Source: Tangfeifania sp.
GTDB taxonomy: Bacteria > Bacteroidota > Bacteroidia > Bacteroidales > Prolixibacteraceae
Length of the DNA: 7,098 nt
NCBI GenBank assembly: GCA_018400515.1
Contig: JAGYMR010000144.1
Span: forward strand, 1 to 7,098
Reading direction: 5' to 3'
The notes below the pieces were generated by a model. The model made no database searches. It saw only the letters and a list, made by a program, of their open reading frames with translations, and was not told the origin of the DNA. Of the stretch, positions 1 through 6,201 are shown in pieces; the stretch's first letter is position 1; each line of letters begins with the position of its first letter. The position numbers and the translations under genes are program-made.

Positions 1-2
1 CG

Positions 3-230
3 CTTCAGTACATGAGCCCTGAGCAGGTGATGGGCCGTTCTGACGCGGTCGACGCCCGCTCCGACGTCTACTCGCTCGGCGTCGTTCTCTACGAGTTGCT
101 CGCAGGGCGTCCGGCACACGATTTGCCGATTAACATGCAATCAAAAGGAACAGAAAAAAAATTTCCCCCAGAAAATATCCTCTACTTCCGGTTTGTTTTT
201 CCAGGGAAATCATTTAATTTTTCACTCTGA
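3..230 (+). CDS. Partial Ser/Thr protein kinase, kinase-like only to about 126
   Basis: The frame is open from the left edge. Its first 41 or so codons read as the C-lobe of a bacterial Hanks-type Ser/Thr kinase: YMSPEQ matches the APE motif of subdomain VIII, and the [18 protein letters not shown] stretch matches subdomain IX with its invariant Asp. These kinases phosphorylate Ser/Thr in signalling proteins; the ATP-binding lobe and catalytic loop would lie left of the window. After about codon 41 (HDL) the match ends, and the rest of the frame to the stop at 228-230 is low-complexity K/F/P-rich translation of AT-rich DNA with no kinase character. GC falls from about 66% (1-120) to about 33% (121-240) at the same point. 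The kinase part resembles planctomycete or myxobacterial proteins, unlike all other genes here. The gene is therefore truncated at both ends, and the 3' cut is probably a misjoin or rearrangement point. Kinase identity is confident; the biological reality of the fused frame is doubtful. Confidence 0.7.
   Translation, partial: LQYMSPEQVMGRSDAVDARSDVYSLGVVLYELLAGRPAHDLPINMQSKGTEKKFPPENILYFRFVFPGKSFNFSL
120..132. other. Composition breakpoint / probable chimeric join
   Basis: Kinase homology and high GC (79 of 120 bases) stop here, and A/T-rich sequence (39 G+C of 120 bases) begins. No terminal inverted repeat, target duplication or integrase site is visible around the point. It fits a contig misassembly or a chimeric read joining two organisms better than a natural insertion, but a breakpoint within one genome cannot be excluded from sequence alone. 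Confidence 0.6.
192..222 (+). promoter_or_regulatory. Candidate Bacteroidota-type promoter for the transporter
   Basis: TTTG at 192-195 is followed, after 19 bases, by TAATTTTT at 215-222. This matches the Bacteroidota housekeeping sigma consensus (TTTG, 19-21 bases, TAnnTTTG) except for the last base. Transcription would begin near 226-230, leaving a leader of roughly 10-15 nt before the ATG at 240. The DNA is AT-rich, so a chance match is possible. Confidence 0.4.
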
Positions 231-239
231 AACAAAAAC

Positions 240-2459
240 ATGGCAAAATCACTGGTAAATACCAATGCAAAGTTTGGCACCCTTCCCGTCTTTTTTACGG
301 CACTCTCCACCATTCTCGGGGCCATCCTGTTCCTCCGCTTGGGCTGGGCCATCGGACAGGTGGGATTCTTAGGGGTTGTCGGGATCATCATCCTTGGGCA
401 TATAGTCACCGTTCCCACCGCATTTGCCGTGGCAGAGATTGCCACTAACCAGCGGGTTCAGGGGGGAGGAGCCTATTACATTATCAGCCGTTCGTTTGGA
501 CTGAACATCGGGGGAGCCATCGGCATTGCCTTGTACATGTCGCAAGCCATCAGTGTGGCCTTTTATATTATTGCATTTGGCGAAGCCTTTGAGCCCCTCT
601 TTAACTGGATCAATCAGGAATTTGATGTTTTTATTTCCGACCGGCGGTGGATCTCTGTTCCCGCAATGGCCCTTTTATCGTTACTCGTCCTTAAAAAGGG
701 TGCCAACCTGGGAATGAAAGCGCTATACCTGGTGGTAGCCATTCTGGTCACTTCCATCCTCTTTTTTTTCCTGGGCAAATCGGGCTTAAATCCCGGTGAG
801 GTCAATTTGCAGGCCACCATTGCGAACAACGAAGATTTCTTTTATGTTTTCACCATTGTTTTTCCCGCTTTCACGGGGTTGGCTGCCGGTCTCGGACTTT
901 CGGGGGATTTAAAAAACCCGAAAAGATCCATTCCCCGCGGGACATTATGGGCCACCTTTGTGGGGATGGCTGTCTACCTGGCTGTGGCGTGGAAATTTAC
1001 CCTTTCGGCAACGCCCGAAGCGTTGGTGGACGATCAGCTCATCATGCGGAAAATTGCCCTTTGGGGGCCCATCGTTCCGGTGGGACTGGCTGCCGCCTCC
1101 CTCAGTTCTGCTTTGGGATCCATCATTGTGGCGCCCCGCACCCTTCAGGCCATCGGATTCGATAATATCTTTCCCCAGAAAACGATTAACCGTTGGTTTG
1201 CCCGGGGAAAAGCACAGGATAATGAACCCTTCAATGCTTCCGCAGTCACCATCATTATTGCCTTTTTCTTTGTTATTGTCGGCGATGTGAATTTCGTGGC
1301 CCAGATCATCTCCATGTTTTTCATGGTGACCTACGGAGCCATTTGCCTTATCTCGTTTCTTGAACATTTCGCGGCCGACCCGGCTTACCGGCCCACCTTC
1401 CGGTCAAACTGGAAAATATCGCTTGTCGGAGCCCTCTTCTCTTTTTGGCTCATGTTTCAGATGAATGCCCCCTACGCCACCCTGTCCATTCTTCTCATGG
1501 TCATGATCTATTACATCATCATGCAAAACAAGAAGGAGAACCAGGGATTAAACAAACTGTTCCGGGGCGTTATCTTTCAACTAAGCCGCCAGCTGCAGAT
1601 TTTCCTGCAGCGTGCCGAAAGTCCTGAAAAGCAAAAAGGATGGCGGCCGTTTGGTGTCTGCATTTCCCACGACACCTTCAAACGGCGTTCGGCGTTCGAC
1701 GTTATGCGCTGGATATCCTACAAATACGGTTTTGGCACTTACATCCATTTCATCAAAGGGTTCCTCAATGCCGAAACTACCCGGGAATCGAAAGAGGCGC
1801 TTGAGCGGCTGATTCATCTTTCACACAATGCCCGGAACAGGGTTTACCTCGACACGCTCATTTCACCGTCGTATACCTCTGCCATTGCCCAGGTGGTCCA
1901 ATTATCAGGCATATCGGGAAAAGGAAACAACCTCATTTTATTTGAATTCTCCAGAACCAACCCCGAAAACCTCAAAGAGATCACCGCCAATTACAAATTG
2001 GTAGAATCCTCAGGGTTTGATATCTGTATCCTTAACTCCTCCTATAAACATTTCGGATATAAAAAAGAGATCCATATCTGGATCCGTCCGGAAGATTACC
2101 GGAATGCCAACCTGATGATCCTCCTGGGATACATTATTCTGGGCCATCCCGACTGGAAAAAAGGAAAAATTAAAATCTTTGCCCTCTACCCGAAAGCGTC
2201 CATGGAGGAAAAACGAAAACAGTTGCTGGAATTAATAAAAACCGGACGGTTACCCATCAGTCCGTCCAATGTAGCCATGGTCTCCTATGAAGAGGGAAAC
2301 AGAAAAAAAGTAATTGCCAGATATTCGGCTGATGCCGACCTGACACTCACCGGTTTTACTTCAGAGATGCTGGATAATACCCGGGAATTTTTCGAAGGAT
2401 ACGAAAACCTGGGAAATATTCTTTTTGTAGGAGCCAACAGGGCAAAGGCAATAAATTAA
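240..2459 (+). CDS. Cation-chloride cotransporter family (SLC12-like) APC permease
   Basis: This inner-membrane secondary transporter of 739 residues belongs to the amino acid-polyamine-organocation superfamily, and most closely resembles the cation-chloride cotransporter (SLC12/NKCC) branch. Residues about 13-427 form a hydrophobic domain with about 12 membrane segments. TM1 reads TILGAILFLRLGWAIG; FPAFTGLAAGLGLSGDLKNP (208-227) is the TM6 region with the family's SGDLKNP signature; APRTLQAIGFDNIFP (298-312) is another family hallmark. A cytosolic domain of about 310 residues follows: WRPF at 468-471, a segment near 610-640 (EIHIWIRPEDY..) matching the SLC12 C-terminal region, and SADADLTLTGF near 696-706. 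The likely role is coupled Na/K/Cl movement or osmotic/volume control, but substrate is inferred and bacterial members may carry other solutes. The start has an A-rich upstream (GAAACAAAAACA) typical of Bacteroidota, and the hydrophobic domain begins soon after it. Length and motifs look intact. Confidence 0.88.
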   Translation: MAKSLVNTNAKFGTLPVFFTALSTILGAILFLRLGWAIGQVGFLGVVGIIILGHIVTVPTAFAVAEIATNQRVQGGGAYYIISRSFGLNIGGAIGIALYMSQAISVAFYIIAFGEAFEPLFNWINQEFDVFISDRRWISVPAMALLSLLVLKKGANLGMKALYLVVAILVTSILFFFLGKSGLNPGEVNLQATIANNEDFFYVFTIVFPAFTGLAAGLGLSGDLKNPKRSIPRGTLWATFVGMAVYLAVAWKFTLSATPEALVDDQLIMRKIALWGPIVPVGLAAASLSSALGSIIVAPRTLQAIGFDNIFPQKTINRWFARGKAQDNEPFNASAVTIIIAFFFVIVGDVNFVAQIISMFFMVTYGAICLISFLEHFAADPAYRPTFRSNWKISLVGALFSFWLMFQMNAPYATLSILLMVMIYYIIMQNKKENQGLNKLFRGVIFQLSRQLQIFLQRAESPEKQKGWRPFGVCISHDTFKRRSAFDVMRWISYKYGFGTYIHFIKGFLNAETTRESKEALERLIHLSHNARNRVYLDTLISPSYTSAIAQVVQLSGISGKGNNLILFEFSRTNPENLKEITANYKLVESSGFDICILNSSYKHFGYKKEIHIWIRPEDYRNANLMILLGYIILGHPDWKKGKIKIFALYPKASMEEKRKQLLELIKTGRLPISPSNVAMVSYEEGNRKKVIARYSADADLTLTGFTSEMLDNTREFFEGYENLGNILFVGANRAKAIN

Positions 2460-2493
2460 TTTGACCTCCCGTTTGAAAAAACAATAAATAACA

Positions 2494-2509
2494 CCCGGCC
2501 TTCCCCGGG
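2494..2509. repeat. Small GC-rich hairpin between transporter and coaD
   Basis: CCCGG (2494-2498) pairs with CCGGG (2505-2509) around a six-base loop, inside the 65-bp gap after the transporter stop. No T-run follows on the plus strand, so it is not a standard intrinsic terminator; it could slow readthrough or mark an mRNA end. The arms are only 5 bp and may be chance. Confidence 0.25.
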
Positions 2510-2524
2510 ACAAAATATACCTTT

Positions 2525-3022
2525 ATGACCACAAAAGATAATAAAACAGCCATCTTCCCCGGGTCCTTCGATCCCTTCACCATTGGTCACGAATCCATTG
2601 TCAGGCGGGCGCTTCCGATGTTTGATAAAATTGTCATTATGATCGGCTCCAATGTAAACAAAAAATCATTCTTTTCCATTGAGAAAAGGCAGAAATGGAT
2701 CAATCAGGTTTTTAAAAATGAACCAAAAATTGAAGTCCGGGTGCACGACGGACTGACGGTTGATTTTTGCAAAGAGGTGAATGCGGGATATATTTTGCGT
2801 GGTCTGCGGACTTCCTCTGATTTCGAATATGAACGGGCCATTGCTCAGGTCAATAAAAAAATGCACCCCGAAATTGAAACCGTATTCCTGCTGACCCTGC
2901 CGGAGCATACCCCGATCAATGCCACCATCATTCGCGATATCGTTTTACACGGTGGCGATGCAAGTATGTTTCTTCCGGAAGGCCTCGATCCGGAGGAATT
3001 TCTCTCAGAAAGCCCAAAATAA
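2525..3022 (+). CDS. coaD: Phosphopantetheine adenylyltransferase (CoaD)
   Basis: CoaD catalyses the penultimate step of coenzyme A synthesis in the cytoplasm: ATP plus 4'-phosphopantetheine gives dephospho-CoA and pyrophosphate. The protein has 165 residues, normal for the family (about 155-165). The nucleotidyltransferase motif is clear: FPGSFDPFTIGH at 11-22, with TIGH (19-22) as the T/HxGH ATP-binding signature. YILRGLRT (89-96) and DFEYE (99-103) form the substrate-site region. HTPINATIIRDI (128-139) replaces the ISSSxVRE motif of proteobacterial enzymes and is, as I recall it, the usual Bacteroidota form. GGDASMFLP (143-151) closes the fold. The ATG at 2525 is the only one that leaves a short N-terminal stretch before the first strand. 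It is followed after 8 bp by the thioredoxin-like gene, so the two are probably cotranscribed. No promoter with both boxes was found in the 65-bp gap upstream; readthrough from the transporter is possible. Confidence 0.96.
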   Translation: MTTKDNKTAIFPGSFDPFTIGHESIVRRALPMFDKIVIMIGSNVNKKSFFSIEKRQKWINQVFKNEPKIEVRVHDGLTVDFCKEVNAGYILRGLRTSSDFEYERAIAQVNKKMHPEIETVFLLTLPEHTPINATIIRDIVLHGGDASMFLPEGLDPEEFLSESPK

Positions 3023-3030
3023 AATACAGA

Positions 3031-4446
3031 ATGATCCGACACCTCTTTTTTTCCATTTTGATTTTGCTGTTCACCCTTCCGGCCGTGGCAACCATCATTG
3101 AAGGAAAAAACACGGAATATGCCGGGAAAAAACTGGAATTTTTCCGGTATTCGGACCCGGTCACCCTTCAAAAGACACCTGTTTTCTCCATTGAACCGGA
3201 TGAAGGGGGAAATTTCCGGACAGAGGTTCCGGAAATATCAAATATCACCTTTGTTTTTTGTGACTTCGGCGTTTACCGTGGTATGTTATTTCTTTCCCCC
3301 GGCGAAAAAATAACCCTTCGCCTTCCGCCCCTTCGCGAAAAATCGTTTGCAGAGAAAAAAAATCCCTATTTTCAACCGGTTAAATTTTGGTTTGAAACCA
3401 CCGACGGGAACCAGTTAAATGATCGCATAGCTGCATACGATGCACAAATGAACCACCTCACCCAAAAATACTTTAAACGACTCTATTTCAGACAATCAAA
3501 AGCGATCTATGATTCGGTGCTGACCGTCCTCGACCAACAATTCAGTGAGGTTACCCAGCCTGCTTTTCTGACACATAAAAAGCTGAAACAAAAATTGCTG
3601 CACGCAGATGCTTTCAGGCTTTCCCCCTCCCGGGTAGCGAGCGGAATGGAGGGGATTGAACAGATGTACTGGACGCATCCCGCATTTCTGCAACTCTTTG
3701 AGAATACTTTTTCCAATAAACTAAGTTTTGAAGTGAAGTCGGGAAAAAACAAAGGACTCCGCGAGGCCGTTTCGGCAGCCAATACGGCATTTTTAATTTC
3801 CTGGCTGAAAGAGAACTACCAGCTGGAATCCCCGCTGCTGGAACTGGTGCTGATAAAAATGCTTCACGATGGTTTTTATTCGGGAGATTTTCCGGAAGAT
3901 CCCCTTTTAAACATCCTGGCCTCCGGCATCCTGAAAAACAGCCGCAATGCACGCATCGCCGAAACGGCGGAAAATGTAATAAACAAACTGAGATTCCTGC
4001 AACCCGGAAACCCGGCGCCGGTCATTTGCCTGAAAAATACCGACGGCAGGGAAAAATGCTCCGGTCAAACACCCGGAAAATTCAAGTACCTGCTTTTTGC
4101 CGATACCGAAATGGTCGTCTGCAGGGAACATCTGAAATATCTGAAGACCATTGAGGAAAAATTTCATGAATCCCTTGAGATCATTATCATCCTGCGGAAA
4201 ACCGATCTGATTGAAATGAAAATGTTTCTCAACCGGCAGGAGATTCCGGGAATTCATCTGATTGACGAAGATAACCGCTTCATTGAAAAATACCGGGTTC
4301 AGTCCTTCCCGGTCTGCTTTTTGCTAAATGAACGTCATGAATTTGTTTTTCAGCATACCCGGGCTCCCCTGGACGGGTTTGAACAACAGTTCGGCGCCTA
4401 CCTGAAAAAGGAATTATTCCGGCGTCAGCGGAATCAGGCGCGGTAA
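3031..4446 (+). CDS. Exported TlpA-like thioredoxin-fold protein with degenerate active site
   Basis: This 471-residue protein has a signal peptide (residues 1-20, hydrophobic core LFFSILILLFTLPAVA, cleavage likely after AVA at 18-20, with no lipobox Cys), so it should act in the periplasm or outside the cell. Residues about 21-110 look beta-rich and resemble the N-terminal domain often found before TlpA-type thioredoxins in Bacteroidota (DUF4369-like, low certainty). The middle is mostly helical and unassigned. From about 324 a TlpA/AhpC-like fold is seen: GNPAP (326-330), a core strand KYLLFAD, MVVC at 361-364 where CxxC normally sits, then a helix, and the cis-Pro region SFPVCFLLNE with P427. 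The first active-site Cys is Met361, so ordinary disulfide exchange is unlikely. Other Cys residues occur at 429 and in the strand after 330. It probably shares an mRNA with coaD (8-bp gap). Its last 13 bp overlap the end of the opposing Nudix gene. The fold call is fair; the function is unknown. Confidence 0.75.
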   Translation: MIRHLFFSILILLFTLPAVATIIEGKNTEYAGKKLEFFRYSDPVTLQKTPVFSIEPDEGGNFRTEVPEISNITFVFCDFGVYRGMLFLSPGEKITLRLPPLREKSFAEKKNPYFQPVKFWFETTDGNQLNDRIAAYDAQMNHLTQKYFKRLYFRQSKAIYDSVLTVLDQQFSEVTQPAFLTHKKLKQKLLHADAFRLSPSRVASGMEGIEQMYWTHPAFLQLFENTFSNKLSFEVKSGKNKGLREAVSAANTAFLISWLKENYQLESPLLELVLIKMLHDGFYSGDFPEDPLLNILASGILKNSRNARIAETAENVINKLRFLQPGNPAPVICLKNTDGREKCSGQTPGKFKYLLFADTEMVVCREHLKYLKTIEEKFHESLEIIIILRKTDLIEMKMFLNRQEIPGIHLIDEDNRFIEKYRVQSFPVCFLLNERHEFVFQHTRAPLDGFEQQFGAYLKKELFRRQRNQAR

Positions 4447-5063
4447 AGCGCAATGATCTGCTTCAGATTTTCAAACGTATTGGAAAAAACAGGATCCAGT
4501 CCGGTTTGGGGGATCCATTTCACCTCCGTGATATCCTCCGCTATTTGTGGCTTCCCCTCCGAACGCCCGGGATACTTCATTTCAAACCAGCAGGTCTCTT
4601 TAAAGATCCACTCATTCCGTTCTTCATCCCGTGGAGCGGGATAAACATGAAAAGTGGAGGGCAACGGCCGGACAATCGTATGCCCCGTAATTCCACACTC
4701 TTCAGCCACTTCACGCAGTGCAGCCTCCCGGGGCGTTTCACCCGGATCGATCTTTCCCTTGGGCAAATCCCATTTCCCGCGGCGAAAAATAAAAAGCAAA
4801 CGATCCCCCCTGCAGACAACCCCTCCGGCCGCCCGGATGTTCAAAAATATCGACTGAAATACCTCAAAACAACGGGAAGGATCGGAATGCAACAATACCA
4901 CCTCGGGCAAATTGCTCTCTTTAAAACGATTAAACCACCCTTTCATCTCTTTTTTAGTGGCCGGAGCTTCCAAAGAAACCGTTGTTTGATTATTTGTTAT
5001 TTCATCCGGAGCTTCCATCCGGATCAAACGGTCATTCAGAAAAACTTTATACATTTGCTTCAT
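4434..5063 (-). CDS. Nudix hydrolase
   Basis: Nudix hydrolases cleave nucleoside diphosphates linked to another group (NTPs, ADP-ribose, diadenosine polyphosphates and others), using Mg2+ held by the Nudix box. With the start at 5063 this protein has 209 residues. The full Nudix box GX5EX7REUXEEXGU is present at about 103-125, with catalytic REVAEE at 117-122, preceded by AAGGVV (78-83) and GKWDLPKGK (96-104). The first 75 or so residues (MKQMYKVFLNDR...) form an N-terminal extension that I recall in Bacteroidota relatives. Frame-compatible starts lie at 5141, 5078, 5063 and 5054. The one at 5141 would run into pyrE and has no supporting sequence; 5063 or 5078 fit best. It is divergent from pyrE with only about 10-25 bp between start codons, and its stop overlaps the end of the thioredoxin-like gene. 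The substrate cannot be told from sequence; the WDLPKGK context resembles the ADP-ribose/Ap4A/8-oxo-dGTP groups. Confidence 0.93.
   Translation of the reverse strand: MKQMYKVFLNDRLIRMEAPDEITNNQTTVSLEAPATKKEMKGWFNRFKESNLPEVVLLHSDPSRCFEVFQSIFLNIRAAGGVVCRGDRLLFIFRRGKWDLPKGKIDPGETPREAALREVAEECGITGHTIVRPLPSTFHVYPAPRDEERNEWIFKETCWFEMKYPGRSEGKPQIAEDITEVKWIPQTGLDPVFSNTFENLKQIIALYRA
5050..5057 (+). promoter_or_regulatory. Isolated -7 box (TACATTTG) upstream of pyrE
   Basis: TACATTTG matches the Bacteroidota -7 consensus TAnnTTTG exactly and lies 31 bp before the pyrE ATG, inside the start region of the opposing Nudix gene. No TTG or TTTG occurs at the expected distance (ending about 5028-5030), so the promoter is only half supported. 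Confidence 0.25.
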
Positions 5064-5088
5064 ATTTTTAACCGACATTTTTGAGAAT

Positions 5089-5733
5089 ATGGAATCAATG
5101 CAGACAGAAGTTGCCAAAAAACTTTTAGAGTTAAATACCATAAAAATTCAGCCCTCAAGCCCCTTTACCTGGGCATCCGGCTGGAAATCGCCCATTTACT
5201 GCGACAACCGGAAAATATTATCTTATCCGGCCACAAGGTCGTTTATCCGGGACAAATTTGCAGAAATTATCCGGGAAAAGTATCCCCGGACCGAAGTAAT
5301 TGCCGGAGTGGCCACGGGTGCCATTGCCCATGGGGTACTGGTAGCCGACGAACTGGACCTCCCCTTCATCTACGTCCGCTCGAAACCCAAAGGCCACGGG
5401 CTTGAGAACCTCATCGAGGGAGAGATGAAACCCGGGCAGAAAGTGGTCGTCATCGAAGATTTGGTATCGACCGGCACCAGCAGTCTGAAAGCGGTTGAAG
5501 CCATCAATAATTTTGGTGCAACGGTGACCGGAATGCTTGCCATTTTTACCTATAACTTTGCGCAGGCCAGGGAAAGCTTTAAAAAAGCCCATGTGGAACT
5601 CACCCCCCTCAGCAGGTACCAGGTGCTCATCGACAAAGCGTTAGAAATGGGGGAAATTTCAAAAGACCAGGTCGAGACTTTAATGAAATGGCGCGAAGAT
5701 CCGGCAAACTGGGGGAAAAATTTGCAGCGATGA
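5089..5733 (+). CDS. pyrE: Orotate phosphoribosyltransferase (PyrE)
   Basis: PyrE transfers the ribose-5-phosphate of PRPP to orotate, giving orotidine 5'-monophosphate, the fifth step of de novo pyrimidine synthesis; the enzyme is a cytoplasmic dimer. The 214-residue length is normal. Visible hallmarks are the N-terminal SSPFTWASGWKSPIYCDNR stretch (23-41), GVATGAIAHG (73-82), the flexible catalytic loop RSKPKGHG (97-104), and the PRPP-binding motif VVVIEDLVSTGTSS (119-132) with the acidic pair E123/D124. The ATG at 5089 is used here; a second in-frame ATG at 5098 (residue 4) is equally plausible. Its stop codon TGA overlaps the ATG of the SRPBCC gene as ATGA, so the two are translationally coupled and in one operon. 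It is divergent from the Nudix gene across a very short gap, so promoter elements must lie in coding sequence. No attenuator-like hairpin and T-run was seen upstream. Confidence 0.96.
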   Translation: MESMQTEVAKKLLELNTIKIQPSSPFTWASGWKSPIYCDNRKILSYPATRSFIRDKFAEIIREKYPRTEVIAGVATGAIAHGVLVADELDLPFIYVRSKPKGHGLENLIEGEMKPGQKVVVIEDLVSTGTSSLKAVEAINNFGATVTGMLAIFTYNFAQARESFKKAHVELTPLSRYQVLIDKALEMGEISKDQVETLMKWREDPANWGKNLQR

Positions 5734-6179
5734 GTACAAGTAAATATGTCAGCGAAGTAAAACAGATCGGGCACAACCAGCAAATTGTTTTTGAATACCT
5801 CTCTAACTTTGAGAACCTTTCGGAATATCTGAATTCCGGGCTTGTGGAAAAAATTTCCAGGCAGGTACCCCAGGTTCAAATTACCCATTTTGAATCCGAC
5901 CGTGATTCCTGTAAATTTAACATTACAGGCCTGGGGGTGGCTCAGATTCAGATTGTGGAGCGGGAACCGTTTAAGACCATCAAAGCTGAAAGCTCCGGAG
6001 GATTGCCCTTGAGTTTTACATTCTGGATCCAGCTGTTACCGGTCAGCACCACCGAGACAAAAATGCGGCTGACCCTCCATGCCAATCTGAGTACCATGAT
6101 CAAAATGATGGTGGGTAACAAACTGGAGGAAGGGATCAACCAGCTGGCAGAAACCCTTTCGAAGCTTCCATACAAATAA
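5730..6179 (+). CDS. SRPBCC-fold protein of unknown function
   Basis: This 149-residue protein has the pattern of the SRPBCC (START/Bet v1-like) superfamily, whose helix-grip fold encloses a hydrophobic pocket for lipids, polyketides or other ligands. The N-terminal strand (KYVSEVKQIG, 5-14) leads to the typical IVFEYLSNFENLSEYL segment (19-34). A beta-rich middle follows (CKFNITGLGVAQIQIVEREP, 61-80; SFTFWIQLLP, 95-104; TKMRLTLHANL, 110-120), and a C-terminal helix ends the fold (KLEEGINQLAETLSKLP, 131-147). An upstream in-frame ATG at 5688 exists, but the start at 5730 is preferred because its ATGA overlap with the pyrE stop is a classic coupling arrangement and the fold begins right after it. 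No signal peptide is seen, so it should be cytoplasmic. I recall a similar small gene next to pyrE in other Bacteroidota genomes, which suggests a conserved but uncharacterised link. Fold confidence is good; ligand and function are unknown. Confidence 0.85.
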   Translation: MSTSKYVSEVKQIGHNQQIVFEYLSNFENLSEYLNSGLVEKISRQVPQVQITHFESDRDSCKFNITGLGVAQIQIVEREPFKTIKAESSGGLPLSFTFWIQLLPVSTTETKMRLTLHANLSTMIKMMVGNKLEEGINQLAETLSKLPYK

Positions 6180-6201
6180 AAGGAGAACTCCGGGAAGTAA
6201 A

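Noticed and set aside
127..230. A genuine kinase-tail fusion or small peptide before the transporter
   Set aside because: The translation is a read-out of AT-rich, non-coding-looking DNA that contains the candidate transporter promoter; continuation of the kinase frame seems to be chance.
945..1367. 140-codon open frame on the minus strand inside the transporter
   Set aside because: It is antisense to a gene with clear family motifs, and its translation is rich in Gly, His, Lys and Asp without any recognisable fold. It is a shadow frame.
4506..5084. 192-codon plus-strand open frame opposite the Nudix gene
   Set aside because: The Nudix box and the flanking conserved residues are on the minus strand; the plus-strand translation shows no domain and is Pro/Phe/Arg-rich by composition.
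5064..5141. Extended N-terminus of the Nudix protein starting at 5141
   Set aside because: It would overlap the first 53 bases of pyrE and adds a sequence with no family resemblance; starts at 5063 or 5078 fit the family better.
5688..5729. Upstream start for the SRPBCC protein at 5688
   Set aside because: It adds 14 residues encoded inside pyrE with no fold character; the ATGA overlap at 5730 is the more natural start.
6180..6201. Bidirectional terminator between the SRPBCC gene and birA
   Set aside because: The 22 bases between the stop codons contain no inverted repeat long enough to form a stem.
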